Notes: generated by a model from the sequence alone, not told the origin. A DNA stretch of 8,973 nucleotides from Verrucomicrobiaceae bacterium (GCA_947372405.1 CANBTO010000180.1:1-8973), one strand, 5' to 3'; positions 1 through 6,669 are shown, counted from the stretch's first letter. A program made the numbers and translations.

Positions 1-2
1 TG

Positions 3-782
3 GCCGTCAAGAATGGCAGATGTGTCACCACCTATGCCACCGGTGGTTTCACCATCCACGATGTCAGCAACATCGCAGCCAGCGGCATTGACTGGCAGTC
101 GCAAACCCTAGTGAACACCACCGTGCGACTCAACACCACGAAATACACCAACGCCTTGACCTATCACGCCGCATTCTCGGACGACGGCAACACGCTCATC
201 ACGGTGGACGGCCACTACTACATCGGATGCCGCACTTGGAACCTCGCATCCATCACCACGCCTAACATCCCACTGGTTCAAAGCGCCCAATACACCAGCG
301 GCACCACCGCCTTCATGCACAACGTCCATGTGGATGGAAAATACATCTACCTCTCGGACTTCATGGACGGCTGCCGCATTCTGGAGCTTCAGCCGGGCGG
401 TCTGCTCGCCGACATGGGACGCTACGACACCACCCCGACCGCGGCTGGCAGCAGTTCGCAAGGAGTCTGGGGCGTCTTTGTGGCAGGTGACAAGGTCCTG
501 CTGGGAGACACCATTCAAGGACTCGTGGCGATTGACTTCCGCGACACCATCACCGTGCCCCAAGCGGATTGGAAACAAAGCACCGGCACCTTGACCGTGC
601 AAAGCGGCAGCACCGCATCACCCGCCGTCAGTCTCACCGTGGCCGGCTTCGGCCCGATGACATGGAATTCAAACACCGGCAAATACCAGCTCGTCCTCGG
701 CGGTGTGACCGTGAATCCCGGCACCATCACCGTGAACTCGGATATCGGCGGCAGCCAGATTGCCACCGTGCGTCGCCGCTGA
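3..782 (+). CDS. LVIVD/choice-of-anchor-B-like beta-repeat protein, 3' part
   Basis: The frame is open from base 3 and ends with TGA at 780-782, giving 259 visible residues; the N-terminus lies before the window. The GTG at 111 is internal, because clear repeat sequence precedes it (TGGFTIHDVSN, bases 39-71). Two stretches look like LVIVD/choice-of-anchor-B propeller repeats: HNVHVDGKYIYLSDFMDG at about 318-371, followed by CRILEL, and GVWGVFVAGDKVLLGD at about 462-509, followed by GLVAIDF. In known members such repeats form a secreted or surface propeller of unknown substrate. From about base 570 a separate Ser/Thr/Gly-rich beta module follows, ending NSDIGGSQIATVRRR, a C-terminal style common in exported Verrucomicrobia proteins. 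No catalytic residues could be recognised. The gene runs in the same direction as the sigma factor, 115 bases upstream of it. The family is assigned from pattern only. Confidence 0.7.
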   Translation, partial: AVKNGRCVTTYATGGFTIHDVSNIAASGIDWQSQTLVNTTVRLNTTKYTNALTYHAAFSDDGNTLITVDGHYYIGCRTWNLASITTPNIPLVQSAQYTSGTTAFMHNVHVDGKYIYLSDFMDGCRILELQPGGLLADMGRYDTTPTAAGSSSQGVWGVFVAGDKVLLGDTIQGLVAIDFRDTITVPQADWKQSTGTLTVQSGSTASPAVSLTVAGFGPMTWNSNTGKYQLVLGGVTVNPGTITVNSDIGGSQIATVRRR

Positions 783-810
783 GCCACATCTAACCATCAA
801 TGCGCAGGGT

Positions 811-877
811 GGCCCGGAGCTGGGAATCCACGATGCCGCAGGCCGTCCTGCGGAGATTGGACTCGCCACTCCGGGCC
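811..877 (+). repeat. Nested inverted repeat between the LVIVD-like gene and the sigma factor
   Basis: The outer arms are GGCCCGGAG (811-819) and CTCCGGGCC (869-877), a perfect 9-base pair. Inside, CCGCAGG (836-842) and CCTGCGG (847-853) form a perfect 7-base hairpin with loop CCGT. TCCA (827-830) can also pair with TGGA (858-861) in between, so the whole region can fold as one long interrupted stem. It begins 28 bases after the stop of the upstream gene and ends 20 bases before the sigma factor ATG. No T-run follows either stem. It could be a factor-assisted terminator for the upstream gene, a 5' leader structure that hides the sigma factor start, or an operator. The rest of the 783-897 gap shows no recognisable promoter. 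Confidence 0.5.
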
Positions 878-897
878 GGATCACTTCTGCTGGACTC

Positions 898-1656
898 ATG
901 GATCGCGTGCAGTCCAAGTCCCCCCACCCTGTGGAACACAAGCCGGCCGGAAAGGCCTTCGAGTCAACCCAGTGGAGCCTGGTGCGTGCCGCCGGGTTGA
1001 ATTCCACGGCTTCGGCCGAGGCTCTGGAACAACTCTGCCGCGCCTACTGGCCGCCGATTTTCGCTCATCTGCGGATGAAAGGTCACAACGCCCACGAAGC
1101 CGAGGATCTGGCGCAGGAGTTCTTCGCCCGGTTGCTTAAGGGAAACTCCTTCGCCGCCCTGACGCCGGAAAAAGGCAGGTTCCGGACGTTTCTGTTAGCC
1201 GCCGTGAAACATTTCCTGATCAACGAATGGAAACGCGAAACCGCCCAGAAGCGCGGTGGCGGAGTCACCATGGTGGATCTGGACGGGCTGGAACCCTCCG
1301 TCCGCGAAGCCTGCGAACCACGCTCGAACGAAGATCCCGAAGCGGCATTCGACCGCCGCTGGGCACTGACCCTGCTGTCGAAAGTCCGCGACCGGATGCG
1401 GCGTGAATATGAAGCGGCGGGACAGGCAGAGAGGCACAATGCGCTCAAGGTGTATCTGCTCGATGGCGCTGAATCGGTATCTTATGCGGAGACCGCCGCC
1501 GCGCTCGGCCTAACCGAATCCGCGGTGAAGTCGGCCGTTTACAAGATCCGCCAGCGTTTCGGCGAACTGCTGCGCGCGGAAATCTCGCGCACCGTGGAAA
1601 CCGAGGAGGAAGTGGACGACGAGTTGCGGCACTTGATGCAGGCCCTGCGCGGTTAG
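898..1656 (+). CDS. ECF RNA polymerase sigma factor, kinase-associated type
   Basis: This is a 252-residue extracytoplasmic-function sigma factor that would direct RNA polymerase to a small set of promoters. Region 2 spans about residues 40-121. It includes EAEDLAQEFFARLL (67-80, the core-binding region 2.2) and GRFRTFLLAAVKHFLINEW (93-111), followed by KRETAQKRGG, a signature of sigma factors next to Ser/Thr kinases in Planctomycetes, Acidobacteria and Verrucomicrobia. Region 4 spans about 157-228, with helix-turn-helix SYAETAAALGLTESAVKSA (195-213). The frame is open back to 760, but that part has no sigma-like sequence and overlaps the previous gene, so the ATG at 898 is chosen. No Shine-Dalgarno precedes it. 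The length suits a two-domain ECF factor with a slightly long N-terminus. No anti-sigma factor is adjacent; the kinase 44 bases downstream is the likely partner. The stop TAG lies inside a GTTAG pentamer. Confidence 0.9.
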   Translation: MDRVQSKSPHPVEHKPAGKAFESTQWSLVRAAGLNSTASAEALEQLCRAYWPPIFAHLRMKGHNAHEAEDLAQEFFARLLKGNSFAALTPEKGRFRTFLLAAVKHFLINEWKRETAQKRGGGVTMVDLDGLEPSVREACEPRSNEDPEAAFDRRWALTLLSKVRDRMRREYEAAGQAERHNALKVYLLDGAESVSYAETAAALGLTESAVKSAVYKIRQRFGELLRAEISRTVETEEEVDDELRHLMQALRG

Positions 1657-1704
1657 ATGGAAACTCCGGCCGACGCTTTCTTCCGGTACGATCACACGCG
1701 ATGA
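1657..1704 (+). CDS. Possible 15-codon coupling micro-ORF between sigma factor and kinase
   Basis: An ATG at 1657 directly follows the sigma factor stop (TAG-ATG). It opens a 15-residue frame, METPADAFFRYDHTR, whose TGA (1702-1704) overlaps the kinase start as ATGA (1701-1704). The kinase has no Shine-Dalgarno in the preceding 20 bases. Ribosomes ending on the sigma factor could therefore restart here and be handed on to the kinase. It has no homology that I recognise, and it may be chance in a 44-base gap. What is seen is only the geometry; coupling is inferred. Confidence 0.22.
   Translation: METPADAFFRYDHTR
1659..1688 (+). promoter_or_regulatory. Repeated bipartite motif, copy 1, upstream of the kinase
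   Basis: GGAAACTCCGGCC (1659-1671) is followed by GGTA at 1685-1688, 13 bases before the kinase ATG. The same 13-mer with GGTA at the same offset occurs at 4803-4832, upstream of a PEP-CTERM gene. GGAAAC resembles ECF-type -35 boxes, and GGTA recalls the short -10 boxes of some ECF factors. However, the 20-base gap between the two is longer than the usual 16-17, so a promoter role is only a hypothesis. Confidence 0.2.
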
Positions 1705-4700
1705 ACTCCGTCCAACCATCGGAATCCAGTTGTCCGGCCTGCGGCACTTCGACGCAGTTCGCCGGCGAGGACGCGTTGTGTCCCGGCTGCCTTCTCGGCG
1801 CGGCGCTCAAGCGCGGATACATGGGAGATGAAATCCAGGCACCCGCGTTGGACGAGTGCGGCGGATACTTGTTAGAGAAGATCATCGGAAGAGGCGGCCA
1901 TGGCGTCGTTTATCTCGCGCGCCGCCCGGGATCGATCATTCCCTATGCCCTGAAAATGCTGGCCTCGGCGCAGCTCGCCGGTCCGGACGAGCTGCGGCGT
2001 TTCCGATTCGAGGCGGAGGCGGTTTTCCAGCTCAACCACCGCCACATCATCCGGGTGGTGGACATCGGCGAACACGAAGGCTTTCCCTATTTCGTGATGG
2101 ACTTCGCCGAGGGCGGAAATCTGGCGGAATCATCCGATCAGGCGTTCGATCCCACGGCGGCGCGACATTTCGCCGGTGACCGGGTGACGCTCATGGTGAA
2201 AGTCGCGCGGGCCGTTCATTTCGCCCATGAGCGCGGTGTGCTCCACCGCGACCTGAAGCCAGCCAACATCCTGCTGGACCGCCATGGCGAACCGCTGGTC
2301 AGCGACTTCGGACTGGCCCGCCAGTTGCATGCCAGCTCCGGCGTCACCATGACCGGCGCCGCGCTGGGCACTCCTTCCTACATGTCCCCCGAGCAGGCGG
2401 CTGGCGGCAGCGTGACTACGGCCACCGACCAGTTCAGCCTCGGCGTGATCCTCTATCAGATGCTCACCGGACGCACGCCGTTCGAGGGCGGCGGCGCCAT
2501 CGAGATCCTGCGGAAAGCGGCCCATGAAGACGCTCCGGACCCGCGGACCTTCGCGCCGTGGCTGGACCGCGATCTAACAACCATCTGCCTCACCGCCCTG
2601 CGCCGCGAGCCAGCGCGCCGCTATGCCACGGTGGCGATGTTCGCCGATGACCTGGAGCGCTGGCAGCGTGGGGAACCCGTGCGGGCCCGGCCCTTGTCCG
2701 CCTTCGAGAGGCTGGTGAAATGGAGCCGGCGGCATCCGGTGTCCGCCACCTTCGGTCTAACAGGCGGCTTGGCGTGCATCGTCCTGCTCACCCTGCTCGT
2801 CACCGGTCGGCAGCTTCTTGAAAAGGAAAAGAACAACGCCCTGCGCCAGGAGGCCGTCGCACAGCAGAGCGCCCGCGAGGCGATGGCGAGCGAACGCGCC
2901 GCCACCACCGCAAGGGACGCGTTCCAGCTCAACTCCTACGCCGCGGACATCTATCTTGCCTATCGTGCGAATGCCGACGGACATCTCGGCCAAGCCCGGA
3001 ACATGCTGGCGAGACATCTGCCTGCCGCCGGCGGCGCGGATTTGCGCGGCTTCGAATGGCACGCGCTTCAACGGCTATGTCGTGGCGATGACATCCGCAC
3101 CTTCCAGGACCACAGTGCCGCGGTGATGGCCGTGGCCTTCGATCCGACTGGGAAAACCATCGCCTCCGCCGGACGCGACGGCCGGGTGGTGGTCCGCGCG
3201 GTTGAATCAGGCGGACTTGTGAATGTACTGCCGAAGCCGGATGCTCTCTACGGTCAGGCCGCGAATCCCCTGATGGCTGGCGTGATCGCCCGCTCTGGCG
3301 AAATGAACGCGCTGGTGGCGGCCACCCGACCCGCTCCCGAAGTGTTAGAACAGCTCGGCGGGCCGTCGAAACTCGGCGAAATCGCTTGCATCGCGTGGTC
3401 GTCCGACGGGAAAAGCCTGCTCACCGCCAGCAACGGCAGCTACGTGCGCCTGTGGTCGATGCCCGACGGCGAACTGCGCGGCTTGATCCCCGTCACCACC
3501 GCGAAGGATCTGGCGTTTTCCGCCGACGGCGGCTCGCTGTTCGTGTTCCGATCCATGCCGGAAGACGCCCGGCAACACGAGCTGCGGATCTATCAGGCGG
3601 AAACCCTCTCCCTGCGGCGAGTGATCGGGGGATTGCTGGAACCTCACGCCGTTTCCGCCGATGGAAATCTAGCAGCCGTGATGCCGGAAACCGGAAACCG
3701 CATCGTGCTTCACGACACGCGCAAGAACGAACCACTCTACTCTCTGGACCACGGGTTTCCGGTGAAGCAGCTCGCGTTTTCGACGGATGGCAAGACACTC
3801 TTCGGCGCGGAGTTGAGCGGCATCCTGGTTGCCTGCTGGCGGACCAGCGACGGTCAACGCACCGGCTCCGTATTTCCAGTCGCCGGGAAATACGAGCGTT
3901 TCCTGCCCTCGCCCGACGGGCTGCGGCTGGCGGCCACCGGTGCAAGGCAGGATCTAACATTCCAGGCGCTCGGCGGGGAATCACCCGCCGCCATTCTGCG
4001 CGGCCACGAGGATCTGATCCATGCGCTCGCATACTCGCCGGATGGAAAACGGCTCGCCTCGGCAGGCAATGATCACAGTTGCAGGATCTGGCAGGCGACA
4101 CCCGCTCCAGCGCAAGGCGTGGGACAGGCGGAGTTCGATGCCGAGCCCGCCATCCCGCCCGAAACGGTACCGGCACCACCGGGCGGCCAACTCATCCGGG
4201 CGGCAAGCAGGCATGGCCAGTGGGTGGGAGATGGCATGAAGCACGGCATGCTGCGGTTTTATCCGTTGGAAGAAAGCGGTCACGTCCGCGATCTAACATC
4301 GCCGGATGCTCCCTATTCACGACTCGTGGCAGCGCCCGACGGCAAGGGGCTGGCAGCGTTCTTGCCGCCGTGCGACCTTCAATTGCTGGATCCGGATCGC
4401 GGCGACTGGAGCACCGCATGGAAACTCTCCGAAGGCACCGTGGGACCCATCATCTTCTCTCCGGATGGAAAATGGATAGCCTCCGGAGGTGACGACAATG
4501 TCGTCACGATCCGCAGCAGGCCATCTGGAGAAACCCTTGCCGTCCTCCGCGGCCATCAAGGCCGGATCCTGGACCTGGCGGTATCTCCGGATGGCCGGAC
4601 GCTTGCCTCCTGCGCGGACGATTCCACCCTGCGCCTCTGGCACGTCGCCACCTGGCGCGAACTGGGAACCCTGCATCAAGGTGAAACGATGGCTCATCTG

Positions 4701-4781
4701 AAGTTCTCGAAGTCCGGCGATGTCCTGAGAGGAGTGACGGCCGGCGGGCAGGTGCGGGATTTCGGTGGTAACGGACGTTGA
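1701..4781 (+). CDS. Transmembrane Ser/Thr protein kinase with zinc ribbon and WD40 sensor half
   Basis: This 1026-residue protein would phosphorylate Ser/Thr on a partner, plausibly the adjacent sigma factor. A zinc ribbon comes first (C11, C14, C27, C30). The PknB-like kinase domain spans about 56-325: glycine loop GRGGHG (63-68), ATP lysine K85, helix-C E104, catalytic HRDLKPAN (182-189, D184), SDFG (201-204), SPE (229-231) and DQFSLG (243-248). All core residues are present, so it should be active. ARRYATVAMFADDLERW (305-321) to RRHP is the usual tail of this class. One membrane segment lies at about 348-368, then a charged coiled coil (371-408) and the class-typical ADLRGFEWHALQRLCRGD (446-463). 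WD40-like blades fill 464-1026; the clearest are RGHEDLIHALAYSPDGKRLA (767-786) and RGHQGRILDLAVSPDG (950-965). The start has no Shine-Dalgarno but fits the family's zinc-ribbon N-terminus. The ligand is unknown. Confidence 0.93.
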   Translation: MNSVQPSESSCPACGTSTQFAGEDALCPGCLLGAALKRGYMGDEIQAPALDECGGYLLEKIIGRGGHGVVYLARRPGSIIPYALKMLASAQLAGPDELRRFRFEAEAVFQLNHRHIIRVVDIGEHEGFPYFVMDFAEGGNLAESSDQAFDPTAARHFAGDRVTLMVKVARAVHFAHERGVLHRDLKPANILLDRHGEPLVSDFGLARQLHASSGVTMTGAALGTPSYMSPEQAAGGSVTTATDQFSLGVILYQMLTGRTPFEGGGAIEILRKAAHEDAPDPRTFAPWLDRDLTTICLTALRREPARRYATVAMFADDLERWQRGEPVRARPLSAFERLVKWSRRHPVSATFGLTGGLACIVLLTLLVTGRQLLEKEKNNALRQEAVAQQSAREAMASERAATTARDAFQLNSYAADIYLAYRANADGHLGQARNMLARHLPAAGGADLRGFEWHALQRLCRGDDIRTFQDHSAAVMAVAFDPTGKTIASAGRDGRVVVRAVESGGLVNVLPKPDALYGQAANPLMAGVIARSGEMNALVAATRPAPEVLEQLGGPSKLGEIACIAWSSDGKSLLTASNGSYVRLWSMPDGELRGLIPVTTAKDLAFSADGGSLFVFRSMPEDARQHELRIYQAETLSLRRVIGGLLEPHAVSADGNLAAVMPETGNRIVLHDTRKNEPLYSLDHGFPVKQLAFSTDGKTLFGAELSGILVACWRTSDGQRTGSVFPVAGKYERFLPSPDGLRLAATGARQDLTFQALGGESPAAILRGHEDLIHALAYSPDGKRLASAGNDHSCRIWQATPAPAQGVGQAEFDAEPAIPPETVPAPPGGQLIRAASRHGQWVGDGMKHGMLRFYPLEESGHVRDLTSPDAPYSRLVAAPDGKGLAAFLPPCDLQLLDPDRGDWSTAWKLSEGTVGPIIFSPDGKWIASGGDDNVVTIRSRPSGETLAVLRGHQGRILDLAVSPDGRTLASCADDSTLRLWHVATWRELGTLHQGETMAHLKFSKSGDVLRGVTAGGQVRDFGGNGR

Positions 4782-4802
4782 ACCCAATTTCGAAAATTTC
4801 CC

Positions 4803-4832
4803 GGAAACTCCGGCCTTGGAATGTTGCTGGTA
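4803..4832 (+). promoter_or_regulatory. Repeated bipartite motif, copy 2, upstream of a PEP-CTERM gene
   Basis: GGAAACTCCGGCC (4803-4815) is followed by GGTA at 4829-4832, the same arrangement as at 1659-1688. It lies 22 bases after the kinase stop and about 26 before the ATG at 4858. A shared transcription signal for the kinase and the PEP-CTERM gene is possible. AAGGAG at 4832-4837 overlaps its end but sits too far (20 bases) from the ATG to be a normal ribosome binding site. Confidence 0.2.
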
Positions 4833-4857
4833 AGGAGTGAGCGCGATCCGCGAATCG

Positions 4858-5562
4858 ATGAACACACCAAGCACTCCAATGAAGACATCCTCCCGCACAT
4901 GGTACCCATATCTAACCATCCTGATCGCATGCACCTGCCAATCGCCAGCAGCCGTTGTCATCAACAACCTGACATCCGGCACCCAGAGTTTTTCCGAATC
5001 CCTCAGCGGACCTGACGGGCAGGACTTCTTCGGTGATCCCTATGCCGACCACGAGATCGCCTTCTCGTTCACCACCGGAAGTCTCGATTCCCAGTTGGTG
5101 GAACTTGCCTTTGTCGCATCGATCGGCGGCAACGGCACAAGCCCGATCCAATTGGAACTCAGCACCGGAGGCTCCGTGCCCGGTGGCACGAATCCCACCA
5201 TCATCGGCGCAGCCACTCCATCCGGCCCCACTCCGATCACACAGCTCCTCACTCTGAATCCAGGTTCTCCCACCCTGCTCCTCGCCAACACCCAGTATTG
5301 GCTCCACTTCACCGTCCCTGTCGGAAACGATGTTTACTCGATCCATAACACCAACACTCCGACGCTCGCTCCCGGATGGACGCTCGGCACCACATGGCGG
5401 ACGGAACCGGGCGTGCCATGGGAGGAAATCAACAGCAATCTCTTCCCCCGGTTCAGAATGACCGTGGTGGAATCCGTTCCCGAACCGGGATCATTGCTAT
5501 TAGGTGTCACCGGAGCGTTTCTCCTGTTCAAAAGAAGCCGCTGCCAAAGCCCGCAAGCATGA
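4858..5562 (+). CDS. PEP-CTERM exported protein, choice-of-anchor-R-like
   Basis: This 234-residue exported protein carries an exosortase sorting tail: VPEP at 207-210, a hydrophobic stretch at about 211-224, then basic KRSR (225-228). In known systems an exosortase cleaves this tail during export to the cell surface or exopolysaccharide. The N-terminal signal peptide fits best from the second ATG (4879, MKTSSRTW, then YLTILIACTCQSPAA), so 4879 may be the true start; a GTG at 4837 is a third option. The mature region has a beta pattern like choice-of-anchor-R proteins: IAFSFTTGSLDSQLVELAF (about residues 66-84), LLANTQYWLHFTV (about 142-154) and a late GWTLGTTWRTEPG. No catalytic residues were seen. 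It begins 76 bases after the kinase on the same strand, so it could be an operon member or an output of the sigma/kinase pair. The exosortase itself is not in the window. Confidence 0.85.
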   Translation: MNTPSTPMKTSSRTWYPYLTILIACTCQSPAAVVINNLTSGTQSFSESLSGPDGQDFFGDPYADHEIAFSFTTGSLDSQLVELAFVASIGGNGTSPIQLELSTGGSVPGGTNPTIIGAATPSGPTPITQLLTLNPGSPTLLLANTQYWLHFTVPVGNDVYSIHNTNTPTLAPGWTLGTTWRTEPGVPWEEINSNLFPRFRMTVVESVPEPGSLLLGVTGAFLLFKRSRCQSPQA

Positions 5563-5641
5563 CCTCGCCTGCTGTCATCAGGTGATCGCCGGCGACCGGA
5601 TTCCCGTCGGGAAACGTTGCCTTTTACTCTTCGAGATCCAT

Positions 5642-5667
5642 GCGAGCGATCGTCACAAATCGTTCGC
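5642..5667 (+). terminator. Probable intrinsic terminator after the PEP-CTERM gene
   Basis: GCGAGCGAT (5642-5650) and ATCGTTCGC (5659-5667) form a 9-pair stem with one G-T wobble and an 8-base loop, followed at once by TTTGCTT. It lies 80 bases after the PEP-CTERM stop and 36 before the chosen ftsB start. A weaker hairpin precedes it at 5601-5613 (TTCCC-GTC-GGGAA), with a T-rich stretch about 8 bases further on. The position argues against starting ftsB at 5640, which would place the stem inside the coding region. Confidence 0.5.
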
Positions 5668-5691
5668 TTTGCTTGACATTCGGCCGTTTTC

Positions 5692-5696
5692 AGGGG
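5692..5696 (+). promoter_or_regulatory. Ribosome binding site deciding the ftsB-like start
   Basis: AGGGG at 5692-5696 lies 6 bases before the GTG at 5703, a normal Shine-Dalgarno spacing. No other gene in the window has such a clear site. The ATG at 5712 would be 15 bases away, which is long. Confidence 0.4.
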
Positions 5697-5702
5697 CTTC
5701 TT

Positions 5703-6053
5703 GTGCAGCGAATGGCGAGAAAACGGATGGTGGCCGCGAAACTGACGCGCCTGGAAGCCCGGACACGGGTGATCCAAGGGGCCAGCAAGATTGTGTTCGT
5801 TGCCTTGTGCGTGGCCCTCGGCTTCGTCGTCGTGGCCACTGCCGTCCCGCAGCGCAGGGCTCTCGACAAGCTGGAGGCGAAACTCAAACTCGCCGAGCAG
5901 CAGGAGCGCACGGTTTCCGTGGAGAGGGACCAGAAAAACATCGAGCTCCGCGCGCTGCGCGAGGATCCATCCTATCTGGAAATCCACGCCCGCGACCGCC
6001 TCGACTACTGCCGCGAAGGAGAGCGCGTGCTGCGCTTCAAGCGCGAACGCTGA
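5703..6053 (+). CDS. ftsB: FtsB/DivIC-type septum formation initiator
   Basis: This is a small bitopic membrane protein of the divisome. In studied bacteria FtsB/DivIC pairs with FtsL and FtsQ/DivIB to activate septal wall synthesis. From the GTG start it has 116 residues: a basic cytoplasmic N-terminus (MARKRMVAAK from residue 4), a membrane helix at about 29-48, a charged coiled coil at about 51-87, then DPSYLEIHARDRLDYCREGE (88-107) and RVLRF, which match the conserved DivIC/FtsB end (DP..-E..AR..L.y...GE). The GTG at 5703 is preferred for its AGGGG site. The ATG at 5712 is equally good by protein. The ATG at 5640 adds 21 residues across a probable terminator and is unlikely. hpt follows after 58 bases on the same strand. 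FtsB versus DivIC cannot be told apart by sequence alone. Confidence 0.85.
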   Translation: MQRMARKRMVAAKLTRLEARTRVIQGASKIVFVALCVALGFVVVATAVPQRRALDKLEAKLKLAEQQERTVSVERDQKNIELRALREDPSYLEIHARDRLDYCREGERVLRFKRER

Positions 6054-6111
6054 AATCCTCCCCGGATGGTTTGGCACTTGGCGGCCGCAGCTCGAACCGC
6101 TAACCGCATGC

Positions 6112-6648
6112 ATGCGCAATGACATCGAACGCATTCTGATCGACGAAGAGGTGATTGAAAAACGCCTGGATGCCATGGCGCAGGAAATCGAGAAGGATTT
6201 CCCTGAAGGCCCGCTGGTGGTGGTGATCCTGCTCAAAGGCGCCTTGGTCTTCGCGGCGGACCTGCTGCGCCGCGTGCCGCGCGTGCTGGAGATCGAATGC
6301 CTCAACGTGGCGAGCTATCACAGCGGCACCGAAAGCTCAGGCACCGTCGATTTCCTCGACCGCCATTTCCCCGAAGTCAAAGGCCGGCACGTGCTGCTGC
6401 TGGATGACATCCTGGACACCGGCAGGACGCTTCACGCCGTCCGCCAACGATTGATCGAGGAAGGCTCGCTCGCAGTGCACACCGCCGTGCTGCTGGCCAA
6501 GGACAAGCAGCGTGCAGAGGAAGTGGAGGCGGACTACATCGGCTTCACGATCGGTGATGAATTCGTCGTCGGCTACGGCCTCGACTATGATGGAAGATAC
6601 CGCAACCTGCCGTACGTCGGGGTTTTGAAACCATCGGCGATTCATTGA
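6112..6648 (+). CDS. hpt: Hypoxanthine (guanine) phosphoribosyltransferase
   Basis: This 178-residue cytoplasmic enzyme makes IMP or GMP from hypoxanthine or guanine plus PRPP (purine salvage). The PRPP loop is VLLLDDILDTGRTL (94-107), with D98, D99 and T103-T106 in place. LLKGA (40-44) matches the pyrophosphate loop, and SYHSGTESSGTV (68-79) is the flexible catalytic loop. LLAKDK (127-132) supplies the purine-binding lysine, followed by DYIGFTIGDEFVVGYGLDYD (141-160), the diagnostic end of bacterial HPRTs. The length matches the family. The frame is open far upstream through the ftsB region, but the ATG at 6112 (MRNDIERILI) aligns with family N-termini, and no Shine-Dalgarno is evident. It is probably co-transcribed with the ftsB-like gene. 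It converges on the protease gene. Confidence 0.95.
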   Translation: MRNDIERILIDEEVIEKRLDAMAQEIEKDFPEGPLVVVILLKGALVFAADLLRRVPRVLEIECLNVASYHSGTESSGTVDFLDRHFPEVKGRHVLLLDDILDTGRTLHAVRQRLIEEGSLAVHTAVLLAKDKQRAEEVEADYIGFTIGDEFVVGYGLDYDGRYRNLPYVGVLKPSAIH

Positions 6649-6669
6649 TCCGGAGACAGCAACCTGGAC

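Noticed and set aside
760..897. N-terminal extension of the sigma factor back to 760
   Set aside because: The extra 46 residues are not sigma-like, overlap the previous gene's end and run through the nested inverted repeat.
3386..4179. Two 228-codon frames on opposite strands inside the kinase sensor region
   Set aside because: Both are Arg-rich shadows of the WD40 coding frame, which has clear repeats in the third frame.
4832..4837. AAGGAG as the ribosome binding site for the first PEP-CTERM gene
   Set aside because: It is 20 bases from the ATG at 4858 and 41 from 4879; no usable start codon lies at normal spacing.
5586..5595. Palindrome TCGCCGGCGA after the PEP-CTERM gene
   Set aside because: A single 10-base palindrome in GC-rich DNA is expected by chance and has no second copy in the window that I can see.
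5673..5678. TTGACA, a perfect sigma70 -35 box upstream of ftsB
   Set aside because: The -10 position 17 bases on reads GCTTCT, and the implied transcript start would fall at or after the chosen start codon.
5334..6305. A 323-codon minus-strand open frame over the PEP-CTERM end, ftsB and the hpt start
   Set aside because: It runs antisense through recognisable ftsB and hpt sequence and has low-complexity composition.
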